DNA from: Pseudomonas sp. RIT623
Lineage (GTDB): Bacteria; Pseudomonadota; Gammaproteobacteria; Pseudomonadales; Pseudomonadaceae
Reading direction: 5' to 3'
Assembly (NCBI RefSeq): GCF_004519305.1
Contig: NZ_SOZA01000020.1
Span: forward strand, 24,999 to 88,998
Length of the DNA: 64,000 bases
Under the pieces are notes generated by a model that searched no databases, was not told the origin of the DNA, and was given only the letters and a program-made list of their open reading frames with translations. Position numbers and translations under genes: made by a program. This document shows positions 26,447 through 34,241 of the stretch, piece after piece (within the stretch, counting starts at the first letter, position 1; every line of letters starts with the position of its first letter).

Positions 26447-27399
26447 GCCTCATGGCGCTGGATGTGCACCAGGCCTCGGTGGTCCAGGTGCTGACCGTGA
26501 GCGATGCCGACCTGTCCGGGCTGGCAGCCTGCCGCGAACGTCTGGCCAGCATGCCGCACCGCGCCGACAACGTCGGCGCGGTGGGCGCCGACTGGCTGCG
26601 CTCGCTGCTTGGCCCAGCCCTGGTCGAGAGCATCCGCGGGTTTGCCGGGTGCAGCCACAAGGCCCTGCTGTTGCGCGGCATCGGCCTGTCCACCGCGGTG
26701 CCGTCGCCGAGCAACGGCTTCTTGCCCGATGCCCAGTGCGTGCTGGATTTCGACCTGCTGCATTTCGGCATGCTCAACCTGCTGGGGGTGCGCTCCCACG
26801 CCGTGGAGTACGAGAACCACGGCAAGCTGGTGCGCAATGTGGTGCCGGTGGCGCAAGCGGCGGGCACCACCAGTTCCTGGGGCGCGGATGTGGATTTCTC
26901 GTGGCATACCGACAACCCCAACTGGCCATTCGACGACCAGGCCAGCGATGTCGCCCGCAGCGTGCCCAACTACCTGGCGTTCATCGCCGTGCGTAACCAC
27001 GAGCAGGCCTCCACCGACATCGTCTGCGTCGACCATGTGCTGTCACGCCTGCCGGCCTGGGCCATCGAGCACCTCAGCCAGCCGGCCTTCGCCTTCGGCG
27101 CGCCGGCCTCCAACGAAGGCCATGACGGCGAGCAACGGGTGATGCCGATTCTCGAGCGTGGCGCCAACGGCTATCGGCTGCGCTTCGACGACGGCATCGT
27201 CAGCGCCAGCGCCGCGCCCGCCCAGGCCGCGCTCAGCCTGCTGCGCCAGGTGCTCAAGGACATCCAGGGCATAGAGCTGGTGCTGCAGCCCGGTGACTTC
27301 TTCATTTTCAAGAACGCCCGCGTGCTGCATCGGCGCAAGGCGTTCAAACCCCTGCCCGATGGCCAGGCGCGCTGGTTGCGCCGGGTCTACGGCAGCTGA
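26443..27399 (+). CDS. TauD/TfdA-like Fe(II)/2-oxoglutarate-dependent oxygenase
   Basis: 318 residues from the ATG at 26443, overlapping the small membrane peptide by ATGA. The iron ligands are visible: VDFSWHTDNPNWPFDD (H-x-D, near residue 152) and KNARVLHRRKAF (distal His, near 295), with Arg in RWLRRVYGS as a likely 2-oxoglutarate anchor. The closest broad group is clavaminate-synthase-like. It would hydroxylate, desaturate or otherwise oxidise an amino-acid-like intermediate. Forty bases separate it from the next gene. Confidence 0.82.
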   Translation: MSLMALDVHQASVVQVLTVSDADLSGLAACRERLASMPHRADNVGAVGADWLRSLLGPALVESIRGFAGCSHKALLLRGIGLSTAVPSPSNGFLPDAQCVLDFDLLHFGMLNLLGVRSHAVEYENHGKLVRNVVPVAQAAGTTSSWGADVDFSWHTDNPNWPFDDQASDVARSVPNYLAFIAVRNHEQASTDIVCVDHVLSRLPAWAIEHLSQPAFAFGAPASNEGHDGEQRVMPILERGANGYRLRFDDGIVSASAAPAQAALSLLRQVLKDIQGIELVLQPGDFFIFKNARVLHRRKAFKPLPDGQARWLRRVYGS

Positions 27400-27438
27400 T
27401 GCTTTGCTGACAAATCTCACGACGAACAAGGAGTTTCC

Positions 27439-28695
27439 ATGAACAAGCGTATTGCAGTTATCGGTGGTCGTCCGGCGCCTATCCACGGTGCCAAGGAAAT
27501 GGGCATCGATGTCGTGCTGGTGCACCAGGAAGGTGACTACGAGCAGGAGATCGTCAGCCATTGCGAGCGCGTGGTGCATGCCCGCATCGACGATGCCGAG
27601 GCGATCATCAAGGTGCTCGAACCGCTGCACCGCGAGCGCCCGTTCGAGCGCATCATCACCACCACCGAGGTGGCGGGCGAGTCCACCGGCAAGGTGGTCG
27701 ACCACTTCAAGCTGACCGGTGTCTCCTACAAGACCGCGCACCTGCTCAAGGACAAGGTGGCCATGCGCGAGCTGCTGGCCAAGCACGACCTGAGCCCGGT
27801 GGCCTTCCGTCACGTCACCTGCGCCGAGGACGCCATCGCGTTCGTCGCCGAGCATGGCCGCTCGGTGCTCAAGCCGGCCGAAGGCGTCGCCAGCCTGCAC
27901 ATCCACCCCTGCGAGGATGCCGCCAGCGCCACCCGTGCCTGGCAGGCGCTCAAGGACGCCGAGGTGCGCCACATCATCATCGAAGAGTACCTGGACGGCC
28001 CGGTGGTCAGCGTCGACTCGTTCTCCTTCAAGCGCCGCCACCTGCCGATCGGCTACTCGCAGTACCGCATGAACGACAAGTACGTCGAGTGGGAAGTCAG
28101 CACCCCCAGCACCGACGCCAAGCAGTGGCTCACCGAGCTCAAGGACATGACCTGCCGCCTGCTCGACGCGGTGGAGCTGGAAGAGGGCCCGTCGCACAGC
28201 GAGTTCGTCCTCACCGCCAAGGGCCCGCGCGTGCTCGAGTCCCATGCCCGCCTGGCCGGCTCCGGCGCCCCGGAACTGGTGCGCCGCGCCTTCGGCCTGG
28301 ACCTGAACCGCATGTTCCTCACCGTGCCGCTGGGCATCGACGAACTGCCGCTGGAGTCGCCAGAGCCCAAGGCCGGTGCCGCGATCCAGTTCTTCGTGCC
28401 GACCCCGGGCAAGGTGCGCAAGGTCGAGCTCGACCTCAAGCCTGACGTCGACGTGCGCCACACCCGCCCAGGCGAGACGCCGCTGGTGTTCCTGCCGTTC
28501 CTGTTCGAGCTGGGCGAGGCCGAGCGCGCGGTGGTCATCCAGAAGCACGAAGGCGATGTGATCCCGCCGCTGGACACCGTGGCCGACTGCGTTTCCGGTT
28601 ATGTGCTGGCCACCGGCACCTCGCGCGAGGACGCGGTGCGCATCGGCGATGAACTGGTCGCCGCCGTGCACTTCATCCAGGAGCCCCAGGCATGA
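27439..28695 (+). CDS. ATP-grasp carboxylate-amine ligase (first of two)
   Basis: 418 residues with AAGGAG upstream. N-terminal Rossmann-like RIAVIGGRPAPIHGAKEMGIDVVLV, then the ATP-grasp fold: KDKVAMRELLAKHDLSPV near residue 105, GRSVLKPAEGVAS near 140, IIIEEYLDGPVVSVDSFSF near 178, and the Mg-binding E..N-like region as GPRVLESHARLAGSGAPEL near 262. The family includes L-amino-acid ligases that make dipeptides and related amides via an acyl phosphate. It overlaps the next ATP-grasp gene by ATGA. Confidence 0.87.
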   Translation: MNKRIAVIGGRPAPIHGAKEMGIDVVLVHQEGDYEQEIVSHCERVVHARIDDAEAIIKVLEPLHRERPFERIITTTEVAGESTGKVVDHFKLTGVSYKTAHLLKDKVAMRELLAKHDLSPVAFRHVTCAEDAIAFVAEHGRSVLKPAEGVASLHIHPCEDAASATRAWQALKDAEVRHIIIEEYLDGPVVSVDSFSFKRRHLPIGYSQYRMNDKYVEWEVSTPSTDAKQWLTELKDMTCRLLDAVELEEGPSHSEFVLTAKGPRVLESHARLAGSGAPELVRRAFGLDLNRMFLTVPLGIDELPLESPEPKAGAAIQFFVPTPGKVRKVELDLKPDVDVRHTRPGETPLVFLPFLFELGEAERAVVIQKHEGDVIPPLDTVADCVSGYVLATGTSREDAVRIGDELVAAVHFIQEPQA

Positions 28696-29891
28696 GCTAC
28701 GTGCTCTGCCTGCATCGCTGGGTAGGGCGCCAGGCACTCTACGACGAGTATGAGCTGCCCGCTGGCAGGGTGATTCGGGCGATCTGCACGCCCGAGTCAC
28801 TCGGCTCGCTGCCGGCAGCGCGGCTGGCGTCGAGCTCGACGCTGGCCTCGCTGGACGATGCCGACGCGGTCATGGCCGAGGCTGGGCGGGTGATCGCCCA
28901 GTACGGCGTGCCCGAGCGCGTGGTGGCGTTGAACGAAGGCGACCTGCTCAATGCCGCCGCGATTCGCGAGCGCTGGGCCATCCACGGCGACGCGCCGGCC
29001 TGGGTCGAGCGCTTTCGCGACAAGCTCAGCATGCTCGCGGTGGCCAACCGGCAGACGGCCATCGCCGTGCTGCCGGCGGTGGCCGCGGACGATGCGCAGG
29101 GGGTGCGCCAGTTGCTGCAAAGCCACGGCTACCCGCTGGTGCTCAAGCCGCGCTTCGGCACCGCCAGCCGCGGCGTCAGGATCCTGCGCCAGGCGCAGGA
29201 CCTGGCGCTGCTGCAGGACGCGCAGCCAGAGCCGATGATGGTCCAGGTGTTCTGCGCCGCGCCGATTTTGCATGTGGATGGCTGGTGGGATGGCGAGCAG
29301 GTGGTGGTGCTGACCGCATCGCGCTATGTGAACAGCTGCGCCGACTTCGGCCCGGACAGCCCGCTGGGCAGCATCGAGCTTGCCGAAGGCGATGACGAGC
29401 GACGCATCGCCAGCCGCGTCGCCGAGCTGCTGGCGGCCTTCGCGCCAGGGCGCGAGATTGTCTTCCACCTGGAACTGTTCGATGACGGCGACGCCTTGCG
29501 CTTTCTCGAGATCGGCGCCCGCGTCGGCGGCGCGGAAATCCCGTTCCTTTGGCGCGAGGTGCGCGACATCGACCTGGTGGGCATCGCCTGGGAGTTGCAG
29601 ACCGAAGCTTCCAGCCGCTACCGCGAGCAGGCGCGCAGCCGCAGCCGCGACGGCCGCCCGCTGCATGGCGAGCGTGGCGCCTGGGTGATTGGCCGGCGTG
29701 CCAGCACGCCCGACGCAGGCCTGGGCACGTTGTATTGGTCGCTGCCCCAGGAGCTACAGCGCACTGCCAGCGGTGTTTATGAAGGGGCGAAGACCCGCCT
29801 GCGCCTGCGCAGCTTCGACCGCCAGGCGCTGGAGCGCGATGTCGAGTCGATCTTCGCGCAGTTGTCCCACGCCTGGAGCGTGCAAGCATGA
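28692..29891 (+). CDS. ATP-grasp ligase (second of two)
   Basis: 399 residues, start ATG overlapping the previous stop. It opens YVLCLHRWVGRQALYDEYELPAG, then RDKLSMLAVANRQTAIAVLPAV near residue 108, YPLVLKPRFGTASRGVRILR near 146, MMVQVFCAAPILHVDGWWDG near 180, and RFLEIGARVGGAEIPFLWREV near 272, all typical ATP-grasp elements. Sequence similarity to the preceding protein is low, so they probably use different substrates. Together they could join two amino acids or an amino acid and an amine. Confidence 0.85.
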   Translation: MSYVLCLHRWVGRQALYDEYELPAGRVIRAICTPESLGSLPAARLASSSTLASLDDADAVMAEAGRVIAQYGVPERVVALNEGDLLNAAAIRERWAIHGDAPAWVERFRDKLSMLAVANRQTAIAVLPAVAADDAQGVRQLLQSHGYPLVLKPRFGTASRGVRILRQAQDLALLQDAQPEPMMVQVFCAAPILHVDGWWDGEQVVVLTASRYVNSCADFGPDSPLGSIELAEGDDERRIASRVAELLAAFAPGREIVFHLELFDDGDALRFLEIGARVGGAEIPFLWREVRDIDLVGIAWELQTEASSRYREQARSRSRDGRPLHGERGAWVIGRRASTPDAGLGTLYWSLPQELQRTASGVYEGAKTRLRLRSFDRQALERDVESIFAQLSHAWSVQA

Positions 29892-29990
29892 GGGCCGCGC
29901 CGCGCGCCCTGGTTACATTGAACGATGCCGGCCGCGGCGCTGCCTTGCAGCGCCGTTGGGCCACCCAGCCATGCGAAGGAGCATGTTGAG

Positions 29991-30617
29991 ATGCCGTTGG
30001 AGAATTTGATAGGTGTGGCGATCATCGCCCTGGGCATGGTCTTGACCCCCGGCCCGAACATGGTCTACCTGACATCCCGGGCGATTTCCCAGGGCCGCCT
30101 GGCCGGGATGATCTCCCTGGCCGGCGTGGCGCTGGGGTTCATCTGCTACCTGGTGGCCTCCGGGCTTGGCCTGTCGGCGCTGTTCAAGGCCGTGCCGGTG
30201 GCATATGACGTGGTGCGCATCGCCGGCGCCTTCTACCTGGGTTACCTGGCCTGGAACATGGTACGCGGCGCCTCGCCTTTCGAGGCGCGGGAACTGCCGC
30301 CGCATTCGCCGCGCAAATTGTTCACCATGGGGCTGGTGACCAACCTGCTGAACCCGAAGATCGCGTTGATGTACTCGGCGTTGATTCCGCAGTTCATCGA
30401 CCCAACGGTGGGGTCGACCTTGCAGCAGTACATGCAACTGGGGTTGGTGCAGATCGTCATTGCGGTGACGGTGAATGGGCTGATCGTGCTGGCGGCGGCG
30501 CGGGTGAGCCGCTTCCTGACCGCCCGGCCCGCGGCGATGAGGACCCAGCGGTGGGTGTCCGGGGCGGTGTTGGGGGTGTTTGCGGTGGATATTTTGTTGA
30601 GGAAGCCGTTGGATTGA
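29991..30617 (+). CDS. LysE-type amino-acid exporter
   Basis: 208 residues from the ATG at 29991 (MPLENLIGVAIIALGMVLTPGPNMVY), with AAGGAG upstream. Six membrane segments; the GMVLTPGPNMVYLTSRAISQG and FTMGLVTNLLNPKIALMYSALIPQFI motifs are typical of LysE/RhtB exporters. It lies 99 bp after the second ATP-grasp gene, on the same strand and before a terminator, so export of the cluster product is a plausible role. It may instead be an ordinary core gene next to the cluster. Confidence 0.85.
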   Translation: MPLENLIGVAIIALGMVLTPGPNMVYLTSRAISQGRLAGMISLAGVALGFICYLVASGLGLSALFKAVPVAYDVVRIAGAFYLGYLAWNMVRGASPFEARELPPHSPRKLFTMGLVTNLLNPKIALMYSALIPQFIDPTVGSTLQQYMQLGLVQIVIAVTVNGLIVLAAARVSRFLTARPAAMRTQRWVSGAVLGVFAVDILLRKPLD

Positions 30618-30634
30618 GGGGGGTGGGAGTTAGA

Positions 30635-30659
30635 AAGGCGCCATTTGGCGTCTTTTTTA
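30635..30659 (+). terminator. Rho-independent terminator
   Basis: A stem GGCGCC-ATTT-GGCGTC followed by TTTTTT, 18 bases after the exporter gene. It would end the biosynthetic operon. Confidence 0.85.
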
Positions 30660-30663
30660 TTGG

Positions 30664-30742
30664 GCCGGGGTAATTTGAAACAAGTCGGTATCTATCTGTT
30701 TTTTCTGATTAATAATTTATTGGTCAACTTGCCTGGAATACC
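30664..30742. other. Candidate left end (att-like) of the ssrA island
   Basis: GCCGGGGTAATTTGAAAC at 30664-30681 matches 15 of 18 bases of the ssrA 3' end (GCCGGGGGGATTTGAACC, 42067-42084, same orientation). A TGGAATACC arm-like motif follows at 30734-30742, the same 9-mer found three times before the ssrA-proximal integrase. It lies exactly where core genes give way to the AT-richer island. If it is an att site, it is diverged. Bases 30682-30912 hold no gene. Confidence 0.4.
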
Positions 30743-30912
30743 AGTTGGAACGCTGCGTGGTCTGGATTCCGATGGACGGTGCTTTTTGAGCTCCGCCCAA
30801 AAAAAAGAATCGGGATCGAGTCTATCAACTAAATGGTCGCGCTGTTGATTGTTGCCCCTGCGCGTACGATGTCCCCACTCGCAGGTACAGGGGTTCCTAG
30901 CAAACGATACCG

Positions 30913-32781
30913 TCAATGATTGCTGTGTTGGCTAAGCCGACTCTCGAAGTACTGCGCAGTCTCTTTGTCGGTGCAGTACAGGTAGCAACCCTTCATCCCA
31001 CGTGTCATCAGAGTTCGGTATGTATTTTTGATGATCAGGTCTGTTTCTTTTTTCGCTAGGGTAGGTTGCTCTTTCATCATTTTTTTCCAGCCGCGAATCG
31101 ATTTATCGTGCTTGTCGCGCTCGGCCGGGGATGTCACTACCTTACCGTCACGTACGATTAGGTCTGGCCCGATGATCACCCCAATGTAGTCGACTTCCAA
31201 ACCTTGGCAGGTATGAATACAGCCAACCTGCTCAATGGAGTTCTCAGCGATGATCCATAGGCTGCCATCCTGATCCAGGTTCCATTGGCGTTTGTAGTCA
31301 CCAATGACGATATCAGCAGCGGTGGAGTCTTTCTTGCTCAGCCAAGGCCAGCAATAGCCCGCGACCACACGAGCTTTGTTTCCGTGGTTTTTCTCGTTGA
31401 TTGCTTCATGCATCGCCTGAGGTGAGTCGAACACCTTAAACTCGTACTCTTGAGTCTCAAGCGTCGGATTTGCCGTCGAACGAATGCCTAGCGTGTCATC
31501 CAGCCATGCCAGGTAACCGTCAGAACCACTGCAGCGAAACTGCGAAGACAGCACGTGTTCTTCAACCTCAGCACCCTTGGCTTTTGCAAAGGCGCGTATC
31601 GCCTGCTTGCTGCCAATATCGCTCAAGGTTACACGCTGGTCTTCATCAATGAAGAAAATTGAGCATTTCGCTGAATCAATCAGCTCCTTGATCTGGTTTT
31701 CCCCAAGGTTTCCATAAAGCCCGCTTTTCTCATTCAGCCGATGAGCTTCGTCCACGATAAGCGCATCGAATGTGTTGGGCTCAGTGTCGATGAACGCCCC
31801 AGAGCCTGAAAAGAAATTCGAGAAATGGCTGCGTTTGATGGTGCCAACCAGTTTGCTTTCGTAGACCTTGCGTGGGGCGGCATTCTTCGAGACATATTTG
31901 CTTAACAGCCTCAATTCTGTGAGCCTCACCAGCAAATTGATAGCCAGAACAGTTTTCCCGGTGCCCGGCCCCCCCTCAATAATCAGCACCTTTGGCGCTT
32001 GCTCCGAAGCTTCGCTTGCCGCTGCGAGCGCCGATTCAAAAATTGCTTTCTGATCGTCAATCAATACGAACTCTGGCTTGCCTGTCATCAGCCCTTCGAG
32101 GGCTTCGGCTAGCGCTTTGGATGGGCGGATTTTCCCATCGGACAGTTCGTAGAGAACCTCTTTGTTGTCGCCGTGAGCAATATGCTTTTTCAGGAAGCTT
32201 CTGAGTTTGGTGAGCTCGTCCGGCCCTTTCAGGAACAGTGGGGCTTTGCTGATGTGGGGCTCGTAGTGAGCTGAGTCGATGATGCCGTCGCTGACGTAGT
32301 TATGAAGGTAGGCACACGGACGGATCTCGATGCTTTTGTCATACACCGCTTCGTTGAAGCCCTCCAGCAGCGCGGCGTATGACCAAACCTGATAGGACGG
32401 GTGAATGGTCTCAACGAGGCCGCCACCCAATGCTGTTTTGACGATGGCATCCTTGGTAGTGGCGTTGGCCTTGCTCCATTGCTTCAATTCGATCAAGACG
32501 GCTTTTTTTGCCTGCTTTTCGTCGCGACCGGTGAGCAGAAAATCGATTCGCTTCGACGACTGCGGAATGTGCAGCTCAATGGCGAGGCCCGCGTCGCTCG
32601 GCAGGCCTTCATCCCTAAGGACCTTGGCCATGTACGTTAGCGATCCTTGCCACGACCTGATTTCCGACCTGCCAACGGTCTTGCCGGTGGCTTCCTTGTA
32701 ATGCCTGAGGATCACGTCCTCGATGTCATCGTTATCGTTGTCTTTTAGAAATTGCTGTTTGGTCGCAGCGTAAACGATCAC
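30913..32781 (-). CDS. Nuclease-helicase, DUF2075 family (PD-(D/E)XK-like N-terminus)
   Basis: 622 residues. An N-terminal nuclease-like region has RIDFLLTG...VLIELKQWSKAN near residue 78-103, a D...E-x-K arrangement. It is followed by an SF1-type helicase: Walker A GGPGTGKTVLAINLL near 266, Walker B DALIVDEAHRLNE near 340, and QVGCIHTCQGLEVDYIGVIIG (motif V) near 522. Such proteins are frequent in defence islands. The neighbouring MazG-like gene is 24 bp upstream on the same strand, so they are probably one unit. GC is lower than core genes. Confidence 0.85.
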   Translation of the reverse strand: MIVYAATKQQFLKDNDNDDIEDVILRHYKEATGKTVGRSEIRSWQGSLTYMAKVLRDEGLPSDAGLAIELHIPQSSKRIDFLLTGRDEKQAKKAVLIELKQWSKANATTKDAIVKTALGGGLVETIHPSYQVWSYAALLEGFNEAVYDKSIEIRPCAYLHNYVSDGIIDSAHYEPHISKAPLFLKGPDELTKLRSFLKKHIAHGDNKEVLYELSDGKIRPSKALAEALEGLMTGKPEFVLIDDQKAIFESALAAASEASEQAPKVLIIEGGPGTGKTVLAINLLVRLTELRLLSKYVSKNAAPRKVYESKLVGTIKRSHFSNFFSGSGAFIDTEPNTFDALIVDEAHRLNEKSGLYGNLGENQIKELIDSAKCSIFFIDEDQRVTLSDIGSKQAIRAFAKAKGAEVEEHVLSSQFRCSGSDGYLAWLDDTLGIRSTANPTLETQEYEFKVFDSPQAMHEAINEKNHGNKARVVAGYCWPWLSKKDSTAADIVIGDYKRQWNLDQDGSLWIIAENSIEQVGCIHTCQGLEVDYIGVIIGPDLIVRDGKVVTSPAERDKHDKSIRGWKKMMKEQPTLAKKETDLIIKNTYRTLMTRGMKGCYLYCTDKETAQYFESRLSQHSNH

Positions 32782-32805
32782 GGTTTGTCCTTAGATTCGG
32801 GTTGA

Positions 32806-33189
32806 TCAGAGTCGGTCGTACTTTTTGCTGCTGCTTTTGGCTTTATCCACGGGGTATTTCTGGCCGTTCGAGGCGAGTTTCCGTGTCACCGCTTCGTTGA
32901 GGTCAACCCCGAGTACGCTGCTCAGCCGAACCAGGTACATCAGTACGTCCGCCAATTCGTCCTTGACGGCTTGGCCGATCTCGGGATCTGTAGCTGCGGA
33001 GAGCGAATCGGGATCGCTCATCCATTGGAAAATCTCGCACAGCTCTCCTACCTCGCCAGTGAGAGCCAGGATGAGATTTTTGGGGGAGTGGAACTGCTGC
33101 CAGTCGCGATCATCTGCGAAGCGCTGAAGGGATGCGGCAAGCTTCACAACGTCAACCAGTGGCGCAGATGAGCTGTCTGAGTCACTCAC
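32806..33189 (-). CDS. MazG-like nucleotide pyrophosphohydrolase
   Basis: 127 residues. The all-alpha NTP-PPase core is clear: FHSPKNLILALTGEVGELCEIFQW near residue 33 (E-x-x-E) and KDELADVLMYLVRLSSVLGV near 76 (E-x-x-D), which hold Mg2+. Close relatives are dCTP pyrophosphatase (RS21-C6 type) enzymes that hydrolyse dCTP or modified nucleotides. It sits in front of the nuclease-helicase gene, both transcribed leftward. Confidence 0.9.
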   Translation of the reverse strand: MSDSDSSSAPLVDVVKLAASLQRFADDRDWQQFHSPKNLILALTGEVGELCEIFQWMSDPDSLSAATDPEIGQAVKDELADVLMYLVRLSSVLGVDLNEAVTRKLASNGQKYPVDKAKSSSKKYDRL

Positions 33190-33337
33190 GGGGCTATCTC
33201 TTGGGTATCAGTGGGGAGGGCAAAAAATGTGTAGGAAATCCGGCCTTGGATTGTAAGAGTTTTCGCTGCTTGCGCAGGTTTTTTTGTGTTTTTTCTCTCA
33301 CGCGCTGTCTGCCGCCCGAATTCCTTGCCGGCGTTCG

Positions 33338-33529
33338 CTATTTGCTTTGAGTGAGGCGAAGTGTGCCGTCAGCAAACCGATCTTCCAGTGCCTGTCGGCG
33401 GGCGTAGCTCAGTTGGCCGCGATGATGATCATGCCCACCGGCCAGCGTCCTTTTCTTCACACCGTTCGATTGTTGCAGATAGAGCAGCAGCGCTTCCCAG
33501 TGGGGCTGACGGTCCCCTACAGCTGCCAT
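33338..33529 (-). pseudogene. Remnant of a tyrosine-recombinase N-terminus
   Basis: The frame contains GQLSYARRQALEDRFADGT, resembling RQLSYAGPQALKDMFGGGH of the integrase at 38687-39667. Nucleotides also align: CAGTGCCTG...GCGTAGCTCAGTTGGC here against CAGTGCCTG...GCGTAACTCAATTGCC there. Only about 60 codons survive, with no catalytic domain nearby. It marks a second, decayed mobile element inside the island. Confidence 0.6.
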
Positions 33530-34009
33530 TTTGCTGAGCGGATGAGGTAGGCGTTCACCTGACGTTGCAACTAAGCCCCTTCATCTGCAACTGTTCGACC
33601 AGCCGTACGAGGTCGGAAAGCTCCAATTGTGGAGCGGCGATAGCGGAGACGCTGGCAACAACCTGCGCCGTATCTGGTTTGGCACGTTACGAATGCGTAG
33701 TGACTCTGGCGGCGACACACGGTAGTTCCGTCGATGACCGATATTGCGCTTGGTAGCGGGTACAGACGGACGGTTGTTGGCCGTGAAGTCCCCGTTTTCG
33801 CGGGACTGGAATTTGGTGGGTTTTTTGACATACCTCATAGGGTATCTAAAAATTAATAAGCTAGTTATGGCTTTCGATGGAATCGAGCCAGGGAATTTGA
33901 CGGTTGCCACCGCTTTTGCAAAAAAAGTTCGCACAGGATGACTATCTGAATAAATCACTCGCCAGTAGAGCATGAAACGATATGCTCGGAATTGCTGCGA
34001 GCCTAAGGA
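33530..34009. other. No gene recognised
   Basis: About 480 bp with fragmentary open frames on both strands and none with domain similarity. Composition changes from island-average GC at the left to AT-rich at the right. It may be debris from the decayed integrase element. Confidence 0.5.
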
Positions 34010-34241
34010 TCATTGACGATTATTCATTACCAATGGAGGAGCTCGCTTTGCGGAAGCCCCCCCATAGTGATCCGCTAAAAAAGCGCAACACATAAAAATG
34101 CAGGTGTAGGAGCTGTGCTGCGCTGACTGTAGTGTGTGGGCACCGAAGTGGGTATTGCAGTAACCGCCTGCAATACGTTCTTGGCTTTCAAAAAGCGAGG
34201 CCAGTGAAGCCAGCGAGCACAACTAGAACGATGATGCCAAA
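34010..34241 (-). ncRNA. Candidate structured RNA of the reverse-transcriptase pair
   Basis: Non-coding on the RT strand directly after the second RT gene. It contains a perfect 9-bp hairpin (GTATTGCAG / CTGCAATAC, 34152-34176), a second stem TGGCTTTCA / TGAAGCCA (34182-34212), and, read leftward, CCCACACACT at 34131-34140, which includes ACACAC. As I recall, DRT3 defence systems carry an ncRNA with an ACACAC template for alternating-dinucleotide DNA. Position and features fit that, but no boundary or expression can be seen from sequence alone. Confidence 0.4.

Noticed and set aside
33398..33420. tRNA-like sequence (GGGCGTAGCTCAGTTGG)
   Set aside because: It resembles a tRNA 5' half, but no matching 3' half follows, and the same DNA aligns with the integrase gene near 39.6 kb, so it is coding-derived debris.
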